From NCBI RefSeq assembly GCF_003952425.1, contig NZ_CP034449.1, forward strand, positions 4,700,001-4,764,000: a DNA stretch of 64,000 nucleotides, written 5' to 3'. The position numbers and the translations under genes were made by a program. Position 1 is the stretch's first letter, and every line of letters starts with the position of its first letter. Below, piece by piece: positions 36,115-44,320 of this stretch. The notes beneath the pieces were generated by a model. It had not been told where the DNA came from. It did no database searches and worked only from the letters and a program-made list of their open reading frames with translations. The DNA is from Mesorhizobium sp. M2A.F.Ca.ET.046.03.2.1 (GTDB lineage Bacteria; Pseudomonadota; Alphaproteobacteria; Rhizobiales; Rhizobiaceae).

Positions 36115-36915
36115 TCACGGCGCTCCGGCGATCGGGTCGAGGTCGAGGCGCACGATGTCGTCCACGCCCGCCAGCGCCGCGGGATAGCGGGCGAGCACCA
36201 GCGGATCGTGGCCCGGGATGATGTGGTTCGGCGTGCTGGCGAGCTTCTTCATGGTGGCGTAGCCGTCCAGCATGTCGGTTGCGCTTTCCAGCACCGGGAA
36301 GGGCCGGTTCTGCTCGAAATTGGCGTAGAAATGCGATGCGTCGGAGCCCAGCACCACCCACCCGCGCTGCGTCTTCACCCGGATCACCTGCAGGCCCTTT
36401 GAGTGGCCGCCGACACGATGCACGGTGAGGTTCGGAGCGACCTCGGAGACGCCGTCATGGAAGGTCACGCGCCCGGCATAGAGCTTGCCGATCATGCTGG
36501 CCACGTCCTCATAGTCGAACGGATGCCTGAGATAGCTGTGGCACATGCAGCGTCCCGTGCAGTAGGCCATCTCCACGTCCTGGACGTGATAGCGAGCCTT
36601 CGGGAACAGCTCGTGATTGCCGGCATGGTCGAAATGCATATGCGAGATAATGACGTCCTCGACCTTGTCCGGATCGATGCCGATCATCTTCAATCCATCG
36701 CCGACCGGGCGCAGCAGATTTCGCTGGCGCCGGTCCGCGACTTTCGCGTCGAAGCCCGTATCGAACACGAAAGTGCGCGACTTGCCGACGATCGCCCAGA
36801 CGAAATAGTCGAGCGGCATCGGCCCGTCATGCGGGTCGCCGCCGATGAAATTCGCTGCCGCGTTGCGGTCGTGGTGGCCGTAACGGATGGCGTAGACTTC
36901 GTACAATTCGTCCAT
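36115..36915 (-). CDS. Metallo-beta-lactamase-fold hydrolase, lactonase-like (A)
   Basis: This protein has 266 residues. The zinc motif is SHMHFDHAGNHELF near 94, with further ligands at GGHSKGLQ near 179, GSDASHF near 199 and IPGHDPLV near 242. This layout matches the AttM/BlcC-AiiA lactonase group, which opens gamma-butyrolactone or homoserine lactones. In a catabolic operon a sugar or hydroxyacid lactone is more likely than a quorum signal. GAGGA precedes the ATG. Confidence 0.85.
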   Translation of the reverse strand: MDELYEVYAIRYGHHDRNAAANFIGGDPHDGPMPLDYFVWAIVGKSRTFVFDTGFDAKVADRRQRNLLRPVGDGLKMIGIDPDKVEDVIISHMHFDHAGNHELFPKARYHVQDVEMAYCTGRCMCHSYLRHPFDYEDVASMIGKLYAGRVTFHDGVSEVAPNLTVHRVGGHSKGLQVIRVKTQRGWVVLGSDASHFYANFEQNRPFPVLESATDMLDGYATMKKLASTPNHIIPGHDPLVLARYPAALAGVDDIVRLDLDPIAGAP

Positions 36916-36974
36916 GGATCGCTCCTCTAGACATTACTCTCGCGCAGGCGATGCCGGTCTGCTTCGACCCTAGC

Positions 36975-37823
36975 TCAACTTGCCAGCCAGCCTGCTTCGA
37001 CCGGCAGTACCGATCCGGTCATGTCCCGGGCGATCGGCCCGCACAGGAAGACGAGCAGGTCCGAGATGCTCCCGGCCGAGACGAAGTTGCCGCCCGGCTG
37101 CTTGCCCTCGAGGAAGAGCCGCTCGGCCGCCGTCCGGTCGATGCGGCGCTCGGCCATTAGCCTCTCCACCCGTTCTTCCGTGCCGGGCGTCAGCACCGAA
37201 CCCGGGCAGAGGCTGTGACAGGTCACGTCGCGATCCAGGTTCTCCAACGCCACGGCGCGGGTCAAGCCGAGGATAGCAGACTTCGTTGTCACATAGCCGA
37301 CGCGATCGGTCGTTCCGCGCATGCCGTAGACGGAGGTAATGTTGAAGATCCGGCCGAAATTCCGGCTGCGCATGTTCGGGAGCAGAAGCCGGATGGCGTG
37401 GAACGCGGCGGAGAGGTTGACCGCCAGCGCCAGGTCCCATTGCTCGGTCGGGAACTCTATGACCGGAGCGAAGTGCCGGACGACAGCATTGTTGACGAGG
37501 ATGTCGATCGGACCGAGCACCGACATCGCAGCATTGATCAGTCCTTCGACGCCCGATAGCGTCGAGAGATCGGCCTTGTGGTAGGCAACACGGGCGCCCG
37601 TCTTACGGGCGAGATCGTCGCGTTGCGCCTCGATCTGCTCGGCGTCTTCCAGACCGTGCAGTATTACGCCGCAACCGGCCTCTGCAAGCCTTGCAGCCAT
37701 CGCCTGCCCGAGACCCGCGGTGGAGCCGGTGATCAAGGCGGTGCATTCGTTGAGCGGCTTCGCCCGGGTGGAGGGCGCTGCTCTCTCAGCTTCCTTCGAC
37801 AAGCTCAAATCCTGTTCCGCCAT
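36975..37823 (-). CDS. Short-chain dehydrogenase/reductase (A)
   Basis: This protein has 282 residues from ATG 37823 (MAEQDLSLSKEAE); a longer open frame reaches into the lacI gene but is not coding. It shows ALITGSTAGLGQAMA near 34, NNAV near 113, the catalytic Ser in ITSVYG and the YVTTK pair near 183. It resembles 3-hydroxybutyrate dehydrogenases in its central and C-terminal parts. It is the first gene of a minus-strand operon (SDR, lactonase, dehydrogenase, MmgE/PrpD) behind the LacI-type operator at 37902-37916. Confidence 0.88.
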   Translation of the reverse strand: MAEQDLSLSKEAERAAPSTRAKPLNECTALITGSTAGLGQAMAARLAEAGCGVILHGLEDAEQIEAQRDDLARKTGARVAYHKADLSTLSGVEGLINAAMSVLGPIDILVNNAVVRHFAPVIEFPTEQWDLALAVNLSAAFHAIRLLLPNMRSRNFGRIFNITSVYGMRGTTDRVGYVTTKSAILGLTRAVALENLDRDVTCHSLCPGSVLTPGTEERVERLMAERRIDRTAAERLFLEGKQPGGNFVSAGSISDLLVFLCGPIARDMTGSVLPVEAGWLAS

Positions 37824-37901
37824 TCTGCGAGCATTGCCAAGCCCCTCATTCCTACGATAGTCCGCCAGGCAGGCGACTGCTGCGCAGGTCTCGACTTTAT
37901 A

Positions 37902-37916
37902 TTGGTACCGGTAACA
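37902..37916. promoter_or_regulatory. LacI-type operator 1
   Basis: TTGGTACCGGTAACA lies 79 bases before the SDR start, in the gap between lacI and the SDR operon. It is one of four related near-palindromes with consensus TTGRTACCGRTAWCAA, centred on a CG step as LacI-family sites are. Confidence 0.65.
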
Positions 37917-37972
37917 GAATGCAATCGCAGAAAAGCGGGGAGCCGTGTTGCGATACCGGTGCTCGGGGTGGG

Positions 37973-39013
37973 TCAGGTGCTCTCGCGCTGGATCACTTCG
38001 AACTTGAGGTCGACGACGCTGCCGCGCAGGTGATCGGCGCCGTCGATGATGCGGCTGAGCAGGATCCGCGCCGTCCGCTCGCCTATGTCGTAGCGCGGCA
38101 GCCGCAAGGTGGTGATGGAGGGGCTGACATGCCGCAACAGGTCGACGTCGTCGAAACTGGCGAGCGCGATGCGGCCGGGTACTGACCAGCCGCGTCGCTG
38201 GCACTCGAACAGCGCGCCGACGGCCAGGACTTCGCCGGCGCAGAAAAGCGCGTCGACCTCCGGCACGCTCTGCATTACCCGCGCGACTACTTCGGCGCCA
38301 GCGGCAAGGCCGCGTCCCGTTTCCAGGACCATGCGCGGATCAGGTTCGTGACCCAATTGCTTGAGCGCCGCCAGGTATCCCTTGAGGCGGTCCTGCGAGC
38401 GGTCATTATGCACGGAATAGAGGCTGGCGAAGGCGATCTTGCGATAGCCGAGCCTGCCCAGATGCATGGTCATCGCGTAAGAAGCATCGCGATTTGAATA
38501 GCTTACGACCATGTCGAGCGGCTCTTTGGGGATGTTGCCGTTCTCGACGACCGGAATGCCCGACTTGCGGATCTTCTCGATCGCCTGTGGCGTATGCTCG
38601 GTGCTGTGCAGGACGAGCCCGCCGACCCGGTGGCTGAGGAAGACGGTGATGAGCTCCTCTTCCTCATTGGGATCATAGCCCGATTCCGCGATCATCAGCT
38701 GGAAACCAGAGCGCTTCAGGACCTCTGACAGGCCCTTGATCGTCTGCGTGTAGATCGAGTTGTCGATGCTTGGAACGATCAGCCCGATGGTCGTTGAGCG
38801 ATTCGAGGACAAGCTGCCCGCCAGATGGTTCGGCAGATAGCCGATCTCGCGGACCGCCGTCAGCACACGCTCGCGCATCTCCTCTGACACTTTGCCGGGC
38901 TCGTTCAGGACCCGCGAGACGGTCATGGTGGAGACACCGGCGCGAACCGCTACGTCGCGCATTCTGGCGCTGCCATTGCGTCTTTCTTGGTTCTGAGAGG
39001 ATCGCCTGGGCAT
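37973..39013 (-). CDS. LacI family transcriptional regulator
   Basis: This protein has 346 residues. The N-terminal HTH reads MRDVAVRAGVSTMTVSRVLN (about 18-37), followed by the hinge helix region YLPNHLAGSLSS, and then a periplasmic-binding-protein-like effector domain (IGLIVPSIDNSIYTQ to the C-terminus). It probably represses until a sugar-like inducer binds. Operators of its kind occur on both sides of the gene and in front of the neighbouring SDR and transporter genes, which suggests a local regulon with autoregulation. Confidence 0.92.
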   Translation of the reverse strand: MPRRSSQNQERRNGSARMRDVAVRAGVSTMTVSRVLNEPGKVSEEMRERVLTAVREIGYLPNHLAGSLSSNRSTTIGLIVPSIDNSIYTQTIKGLSEVLKRSGFQLMIAESGYDPNEEEELITVFLSHRVGGLVLHSTEHTPQAIEKIRKSGIPVVENGNIPKEPLDMVVSYSNRDASYAMTMHLGRLGYRKIAFASLYSVHNDRSQDRLKGYLAALKQLGHEPDPRMVLETGRGLAAGAEVVARVMQSVPEVDALFCAGEVLAVGALFECQRRGWSVPGRIALASFDDVDLLRHVSPSITTLRLPRYDIGERTARILLSRIIDGADHLRGSVVDLKFEVIQREST

Positions 39014-39099
39014 CTTGGTTACGCTCGGTCCGGCCGGGGCGCATCAAATCATTCCCTTATCGAACAAACAAGCCGTTGGCGCCGGTTGCAGCAATTCTG

Positions 39100-39115
39100 T
39101 TGTTACCGATATCAA
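39100..39115. promoter_or_regulatory. LacI-type operator 2
   Basis: TTGTTACCGATATCAA sits between lacI (start 39013) and the divergent gene at 39150. It matches operator 1 at most positions and is well placed for autoregulation and for control of the small gene/lactonase unit. Confidence 0.65.
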
Positions 39116-39149
39116 AATCGGGTAATGCCCAAGCGAGGAGGACGCCGCG

Positions 39150-39653
39150 ATGCCGGCGTGGAGGATTGCAATGGGCGTGTATTCCTGCGTCGGCGTGACG
39201 GAGCAGTCGCTGCTGCGCTATGCCGATTCCGCGCGTGACGCGCAGCAATTGATCAGCCAGACCATGACCCAACTGTCCGGCTACGCGCTGTTCCTGCTGA
39301 CGTCGCGCCGCCAGGCGGCGCTGGCCGAGGGCGCTTTGGCTGGAACAAGACAGGCCGTCATGCAAGCGGCAGAAGCGGTTCGCGGCCTGCAGGCGCCAGA
39401 GCCGGCCGCGCACCACTACCATCACATGCGCGGTGCGGCCGAGACGCTCATGGAAGCCTGCGCCGCGGCGACGGCGTGCCGCGGGGCGCAGGACAGGTCG
39501 GACAAACGGTTCGACACGCTGACACGCGCACTTCGCGCGACGAGCGACCATCTGCGGGCGACGTCGCGCCTGTTGCCCGGCTTCGAGCTCATCGATTTCG
39601 GACAGGCCTGTTGCGCCGTCCACGCGCCGGGCCTGTCCGGGCAAGGCATCTAA
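39150..39653 (+). CDS. Hypothetical helical protein, 167 residues
   Basis: I do not recognise this protein. It is Ala- and Gln-rich, predicted all-helical, and has four cysteines and a YHHM patch near 90. Two starts are possible: ATG 39150 with AGGAGG eight bases before it, or ATG 39171 with GGAGG six bases before it. The frame ends 17 bases before the lactonase-like gene, whose own ribosome-binding site follows, so the two are probably cotranscribed under operator 2. Confidence 0.55.
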   Translation: MPAWRIAMGVYSCVGVTEQSLLRYADSARDAQQLISQTMTQLSGYALFLLTSRRQAALAEGALAGTRQAVMQAAEAVRGLQAPEPAAHHYHHMRGAAETLMEACAAATACRGAQDRSDKRFDTLTRALRATSDHLRATSRLLPGFELIDFGQACCAVHAPGLSGQGI

Positions 39654-39670
39654 TCAATCAGGAGGATTGA

Positions 39671-40549
39671 ATGGCACACTACTCGATCTGGGTGCTCGAA
39701 TACGCGGCGGTGGAGAAGTTCCCCTTCAGCGTCATGATGTACGGGCCGCAGCACCAGGGCACGCGCAAGCTTCCCTATGCCTACGCGCTGCTGAAGGGCG
39801 GTGGCGAAACCATCCTGATCGATACCGGCTACGACCATGTCGCTTACGGCGAGCAACTGGCCACCGCCTATGGCGTCTCGAACTATCACGGTCCGCGCGC
39901 GGTCCTCGCCGAATGCGGCGTGAAGCCGGAGGACGTGACCAGCGTCTTCATTACCCATGCCCATTTCGACCATATGGGCGCCATGCATCTGTTCCCCAAC
40001 GCCAAATTCTACGTCCAGAAGAGCGAGTTGGACAAATGGGTGTGGGCGCTCACGCTCGGGCCGGAATACCGGTTCCTCGTCGGCGGCGGCGATCCGGCCG
40101 ATATCGTGCGAGCGGTCGAGGCGGCGAAGGAAGGTCGCATGATCTGCATCGATGGCGACCAGGAGAACGTGCTGCCGGGGATCGACGTCCATCTCGCCGC
40201 CGACACCCACACTTATGGCAGCATGTATGTGACTGTCCGCAACGACGGCACCAGCGCCGGCGAGGATCGCTGGATCTTCGCCGGCGATCTCATCTACACC
40301 TACGACAACCTGACCGGGCTCGATCCGGCAGCGCCGCAGATCGTGCCCATCGGGCTTGCCGTCGGCAGCCAGCACAATCTGATCTTCTCCAGCGCCGAGA
40401 TGCTGAAATCGGTCGGTGGCGAGGTGCGCAGGGTGATACCGGTGCATGAAGACCGGCTACGCACGACATTCCCGTCGCGACTGACGGACAAAGGTCTCCA
40501 AGTGGTGGAGATCGCCCTCGCCAAGGGCGAGAAGAGCTGCGTCGCCTGA
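39671..40549 (+). CDS. Metallo-beta-lactamase-fold hydrolase, lactonase-like (B)
   Basis: This protein has 292 residues. The metal motif is THAHFDHMGAMHLF near 95; further ligands are the His in AADTHTYGSM near 180, the Asp in FAGDLIYTYDN near 204, and the His in IPVHEDRL near 258. It is related to hydrolase A but is clearly a different subgroup. GGAGG stands directly before the ATG. It likely opens a lactone; claims of signal quenching are not supported by context. Confidence 0.83.
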   Translation: MAHYSIWVLEYAAVEKFPFSVMMYGPQHQGTRKLPYAYALLKGGGETILIDTGYDHVAYGEQLATAYGVSNYHGPRAVLAECGVKPEDVTSVFITHAHFDHMGAMHLFPNAKFYVQKSELDKWVWALTLGPEYRFLVGGGDPADIVRAVEAAKEGRMICIDGDQENVLPGIDVHLAADTHTYGSMYVTVRNDGTSAGEDRWIFAGDLIYTYDNLTGLDPAAPQIVPIGLAVGSQHNLIFSSAEMLKSVGGEVRRVIPVHEDRLRTTFPSRLTDKGLQVVEIALAKGEKSCVA

Positions 40550-40560
40550 ATGAAGAGGAA

Positions 40561-40588
40561 CAAGGCTGGGGGCTGTGCCCCAGCCTTG
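40561..40588. terminator. Bidirectional hairpin between convergent genes
   Basis: CAAGGCTGGGG pairs perfectly with CCCCAGCCTTG around a six-base loop. It lies in the 45-base gap between the lactonase gene (plus) and the SDR gene (minus), so it can serve both. There is no long T-run on either side. Confidence 0.75.
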
Positions 40589-40594
40589 AAAGCG

Positions 40595-41377
40595 TCAGAG
40601 CTTGTCGGCGCCCGCGACGAAGCCGCCGCCGTCGATCACCACGGCCTGCCCGGTGATGAAGGATGCGGCGTCCGATGACAGGAAAAGCACCAGCTGCGCG
40701 ATTTCGGACGGGTCGCTGATGCGGCCCATCGGGATCATCGGCAGCACCGTGTCCTTGGCGCTCTGCTCGCTGCCGAACATGCCGCGCAGCAGCGGCGTCA
40801 TCACCGAGCCAGGCGCGATGGCGTTGACGCGGATGTTCTTGCGCGCGACTTCCAACGCCACCGAGTTGGTGAGGCCGATCACGCCCCACTTGCTGGCGCA
40901 ATAGACCGCGGTCGTGGCGAAGCCGATGACGCCGAACAGCGACGAGGTGTTGACGATCGCGCCGCCGCCCTTGGCGGTCATGTGCGGGACCTGATGCCTG
41001 AGGCCGTTGAAGATGCCGCGCAGATTGACGTCCATCAGCAGGTCGTAATCTTCGTCATCGAGCTCGTGCACTGGCGCGGTCTTGCCCGGGACGCCGGCAT
41101 TGTTGAAGGCGATGTCGATGCGCCCGAACCGCTCGAAGGCATGCTTGTGCAGGGCCGCCATCGCCTTGCTGTCGCGAACGTCGACTTCCTCGAATTCGAT
41201 CTCGACGCCAAGCGGCTTGACCTCTGTCTTGAGGCTTTCTCCGGAGTCCGCGCCGATGCCGGAGACGTAGAGATTGGCTCCGGCCTTGGCGAAGGCCAGC
41301 GCCGTTGCCCGCCCGATGCCGGTCGTCCCGCCGATCAGGATGACGTTCTTGCCGGAAAAGTCATAGGTCACTTTCAT
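40595..41377 (-). CDS. Short-chain dehydrogenase/reductase (B)
   Basis: This protein has 260 residues from ATG 41377 (MKVTYDFSGKN); an ATG at 41389 would add four residues. It shows LIGGTTGIGRATA near 16, NNAG near 94, the serine in NTSSLFG and YCASK near 159, and ends with the VIDGGGFVAG motif usual for classical SDRs. Operator 3 lies 77 bases upstream. It probably oxidises a sugar alcohol or hydroxyacid from the neighbouring transporter. Confidence 0.9.
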   Translation of the reverse strand: MKVTYDFSGKNVILIGGTTGIGRATALAFAKAGANLYVSGIGADSGESLKTEVKPLGVEIEFEEVDVRDSKAMAALHKHAFERFGRIDIAFNNAGVPGKTAPVHELDDEDYDLLMDVNLRGIFNGLRHQVPHMTAKGGGAIVNTSSLFGVIGFATTAVYCASKWGVIGLTNSVALEVARKNIRVNAIAPGSVMTPLLRGMFGSEQSAKDTVLPMIPMGRISDPSEIAQLVLFLSSDAASFITGQAVVIDGGGFVAGADKL

Positions 41378-41453
41378 GTCTGTTCCCATCTCGCTCGAGC
41401 TGTTACGCGCTCGCGGCGCTCTCCACTTAGACCGCCTCAGCCATAGCCCTAGC

Positions 41454-41470
41454 CTGATACCGATAACAAG
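41454..41470. promoter_or_regulatory. LacI-type operator 3
   Basis: CTGATACCGATAACAAG is in the divergent region between the SDR gene (start 41377) and the transporter gene (start 41791). On the reverse strand it reads CTTGTTATCGGTATCAG, close to operators 1 and 2. Confidence 0.65.
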
Positions 41471-41584
41471 AAAAATCAGCTTGGCAACGTGAACTCGTCC
41501 ATTTCAAATCGCATGTGATGTCGCAACGGCGAATTTCTCGGGCGGGTTGACGGCGGCTATTGCCGGTCTGCTAAAACTGCCATA

Positions 41585-41598
41585 TGGTACCGGTACCA
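41585..41598. promoter_or_regulatory. LacI-type operator 4
   Basis: TGGTACCGGTACCA is a perfect 14-bp palindrome with the same core as operators 1-3. It lies about 190 bases before the binding-protein start. Together with operator 3 it brackets the divergent promoter region. Confidence 0.65.
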
Positions 41599-41675
41599 AG
41601 ATCAAGCGGCAGGCGCCTCTGTCTCATGTTGGCTCGTGAGAGCCGCAGCGGAGGGGTGCATGCAAGCGGCCGGCA

Positions 41676-41718
41676 GGGGTGCCCGACGGACACGGCGAAG
41701 CCGGTGTCCCGGCGCCCC
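41676..41718 (+). promoter_or_regulatory. Structured 5' leader hairpin before transporter system 2
   Basis: GGGGTGCC (41676-41683) pairs with GGCGCCCC (41711-41718), allowing one G-U pair. Inside, GGACAC pairs with GTGTCC and GGC with GCC. The result is a long, stable stem in the roughly 190-base leader between operator 4 and the binding-protein ATG. It may stabilise or regulate the message; no known riboswitch is recognised. Confidence 0.4.
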
Positions 41719-41790
41719 TGGTCGGAGTCCGAGGAGAGGGAACGGTCGGTCCGCCATGGGCCGGCACCAACGGGAGAGGAGGATTCCCAG

Positions 41791-42729
41791 ATGAAAAGGC
41801 TTTTGCTTGCCTTACTGACCGCTGGAACGATGATCGTTTCAACTGCTGTGCAGGCGCAGGACCACAAGACGCTCGGCATCGTCGCGCTGCTCGCCAATGA
41901 CGCGCTCAACATCGCGGTCATCGGCGGGGCGACGGACGCAGCCAAGGCAGCCGGCTGGGACGTCAAGGTGACCGACACCCAGGCGAGCGCCGATCAGGCC
42001 AACGCAGCGATGAACAGCTTCGCGGCCCAGCATGTCGACGCCATCTTCGTGCTGGCCTTCGCCAGCAGCTCGATCGGCTCCGGCCTGGCGGCGGCGCGCG
42101 ACGCGCATATCCCTGTCGGCACTTGGGGTGGCGAGATCGTCCCCGGCATCGTGGCGACGACCAGCGGCCGGCAGGTTGGCGACGATTCGGTCAAGTATCT
42201 CCTGGAGAAGGCCGGCGATAAGGCCAATGTCCTGGCCATGACCTTCCATCCGGGCAAGCTTTGCATCGACCGCGGCATGGCCTTCGACGAAGGAGTCAAG
42301 GGCAAGTCGGGCGTCAAGGTGGATTACAGCGAAGTGGTCGCGCCCGGGCAGGTCCAGTTCGGCAACGCCACGGCCGCGGCCTGGCTGACCGCGCATCCGG
42401 CCGGCGGCGACACGCCGCTCGCCATCTGGTCGTGCTGGGACGAGCCGATGCAGGGCGCCGTGGCGGCGCTGCGCCAGGCCGGGCGCACCGATGTGACGAC
42501 AGTGTCGATCAACGGCAGCGCCCAGGCCCTGCAACTGGTCAAGGAAGGCGACATGACGGCCACCGTCTGGCAGCCCGCCTATCAGGAGGGCAAGGAAGTG
42601 TTCCAGGCCATTCTCGACTCCATGAAAGCCGGCGATTCATGGCAGCCGAAGACCATCGAGATCCCCGGCGTGGTGGTGACCAAGGACAATGTCGACAAGT
42701 TCATGGCCGAACACCCCAATGGCATGTAA
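41791..42729 (+). CDS. Sugar-type ABC transporter substrate-binding protein (system 2)
   Basis: This protein has 312 residues from ATG 41791, preceded by a GAGAGGAGGA site. A Sec signal peptide is clear (MKRLLLALLTAGTMIVSTAVQA, cleavage after about 22). The mature part is a Peripla_BP_4-type fold with IGGATDAAKAAGWDVKVTDT near 44 and VDAIFVLAFAS near 77. The frame is open further upstream but lacks any signal sequence there. It lies behind LacI-type operators, so it is likely inducible. Confidence 0.9.
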   Translation: MKRLLLALLTAGTMIVSTAVQAQDHKTLGIVALLANDALNIAVIGGATDAAKAAGWDVKVTDTQASADQANAAMNSFAAQHVDAIFVLAFASSSIGSGLAAARDAHIPVGTWGGEIVPGIVATTSGRQVGDDSVKYLLEKAGDKANVLAMTFHPGKLCIDRGMAFDEGVKGKSGVKVDYSEVVAPGQVQFGNATAAAWLTAHPAGGDTPLAIWSCWDEPMQGAVAALRQAGRTDVTTVSINGSAQALQLVKEGDMTATVWQPAYQEGKEVFQAILDSMKAGDSWQPKTIEIPGVVVTKDNVDKFMAEHPNGM

Positions 42730-42742
42730 GACATACAGGCTG

Positions 42743-42767
42743 AGCCGCTCCGCGAAACGGAGCGGCT
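42743..42767 (+). promoter_or_regulatory. Hairpin overlapping the ribosome-binding site of the system 2 ATPase
   Basis: AGCCGCTCCG pairs with CGGAGCGGCT around a CGAAA loop. The right arm contains GGAGCGG, the only plausible ribosome-binding site for the GTG start at 42770. The hairpin could reduce ATPase translation relative to the binding protein, or it may be an intercistronic stabiliser. Confidence 0.5.
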
Positions 42768-42769
42768 AG

Positions 42770-44320
42770 GTGTCGGCGCCCGTCTCGGCCGCCGGCGCAT
42801 GGATGCGCATCCGCGGCCTGACCAAATCCTTTGCGGGCGAACTCGCGCTCGACCGCGCCGATCTCGATATCGAGCGCGGCCGGGTGCACGGCCTTGTCGG
42901 CGCTAACGGCGCCGGCAAGTCGACGCTGATCCGCTGTCTCGCCGGCGTCACCAGTCCGGACCAGGGCAGCGTGACCATCGCGGGCAATGAGCTTCAGCTG
43001 GGCACGCCGAAGGCGTCCGAGCGCGCGGGCCTCGCCTTCATCCATCAGGAACTCAATCTGATCCCGCATTTCAGCGCCCTGCAGAACATGCTGCTCGGTG
43101 CGCCGAAGGTGACGCGGTTCGGCATGATCGACTGGAAGCGCTCGGGCGTCGCCGCGCGCGCCGCGGCCGAGCGCGTCGGCATCCGGTTTCCGCTCGACAC
43201 GAAAGTCTCGGAGCTCTCGGTCGCCCAGCGCTGGCTGGTCATGATCGGCAAGGCGCTTACCCGCGACGCCAGCATGATCGCGATGGACGAGCCGACAGCC
43301 TCGCTCTCCGCGCCGGAAAGCGAGCAGCTCTTCGCCATCATCCGCGATCTCGCCGCCCAGGGCGTCGCCATCCTCTACGTGTCGCATCGGCTGGAAGAAG
43401 TGCTGCAGCTTTGCGACAGGATCACCGTGCTCCGCGACGGCCGCATCGTCAGCCAGGCCGAGCGCGGCGCGCTGGATAAGAAGGGATTGGTTCGCGCCAT
43501 CATCGGCCATGCCATCCGCACGCCGGATGAGCGCGACCGCCTTGCCCCCGACCGCAGCCGGCAGCCGGTCTTTTCCGCACGCTCCATTGCCTGGAAGCAG
43601 GCGGTGAAGGATGTGAGCCTCGATCTCTACAAGGGGGAGGTTCTGGCGCTCGGCGGGCTCGTCGGGGCCGGCCGCACCGAATTCGCTCATCTCGTTGCCG
43701 GGCTCGCTCGCCCCGAGGCCGGCCATTTCGAACTGGACGGCAAGCGGCTCAATGTCGCCAACCCGTCCGAGGCGGTCGAGACAGGAATCGCCCTGGTGCC
43801 TGAGGAGCGCCGCTCGCAAGGGGTGATGCTGCAGCAATCTGTAGCTTTCAACATCAACATCTCAACACTGAAGCTGCTGCGCAGCGTGCCCGGTCTTCCG
43901 TTCCTTTCCGACGCCAAGGGCCGGCGGCAGGCGGAAAGCCTTGTCGCCCATCTCGGCATCAAGACGCCGAGCGTGACGGCCAGGATCGCCGGCCTTTCCG
44001 GCGGCAATCAGCAGAAGGCGTTGATCGCGCGCTGGCTGAATGCCGGCACCAGACTTTTAATCCTCGATGAGCCGTCGCGGGGCGTCGATGTCGGCGCGCG
44101 CGAGGAGATACATGACGCGATCCGCGCGCTTGCCCGCTCCGGCGTCGGCATCCTGGTGATCTCCTCCGACGTCGAGGAACTCACTTTGCTGGCCGACCGC
44201 GTCCTGGTGATGCGCGAGGGCCGCATCACCGGCGAACTCACCGGCGCCGACATCACCGAAGCGCACATCATCGAGCTCAGTTATCACGACGCGCATGACG
44301 ATCAAGGAGAAGCGGCATGA
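42770..44320 (+). CDS. Sugar ABC transporter ATP-binding protein, RbsA type (system 2)
   Basis: This protein has 516 residues from GTG 42770; an internal ATG at 42803 has no ribosome-binding site. Tandem ABC domains are present: the first with GANGAGKST near 45, a weak signature LSVAQRWLVMIGKAL and MIAMDEPTASLS; the second with GLVGAGRTEF near 303, LSGGNQQKALIARWL and LLILDEPSRGVD. It overlaps the permease start by four bases. Confidence 0.92.
   Translation: MSAPVSAAGAWMRIRGLTKSFAGELALDRADLDIERGRVHGLVGANGAGKSTLIRCLAGVTSPDQGSVTIAGNELQLGTPKASERAGLAFIHQELNLIPHFSALQNMLLGAPKVTRFGMIDWKRSGVAARAAAERVGIRFPLDTKVSELSVAQRWLVMIGKALTRDASMIAMDEPTASLSAPESEQLFAIIRDLAAQGVAILYVSHRLEEVLQLCDRITVLRDGRIVSQAERGALDKKGLVRAIIGHAIRTPDERDRLAPDRSRQPVFSARSIAWKQAVKDVSLDLYKGEVLALGGLVGAGRTEFAHLVAGLARPEAGHFELDGKRLNVANPSEAVETGIALVPEERRSQGVMLQQSVAFNINISTLKLLRSVPGLPFLSDAKGRRQAESLVAHLGIKTPSVTARIAGLSGGNQQKALIARWLNAGTRLLILDEPSRGVDVGAREEIHDAIRALARSGVGILVISSDVEELTLLADRVLVMREGRITGELTGADITEAHIIELSYHDAHDDQGEAA

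Noticed and set aside
36115..40549. Quorum-quenching role for the lactonase-like hydrolases
   Set aside because: Fold similarity to AHL lactonases is real, but the genes are embedded in catabolic operons with no luxI/luxR nearby; sugar or hydroxyacid lactones fit better.
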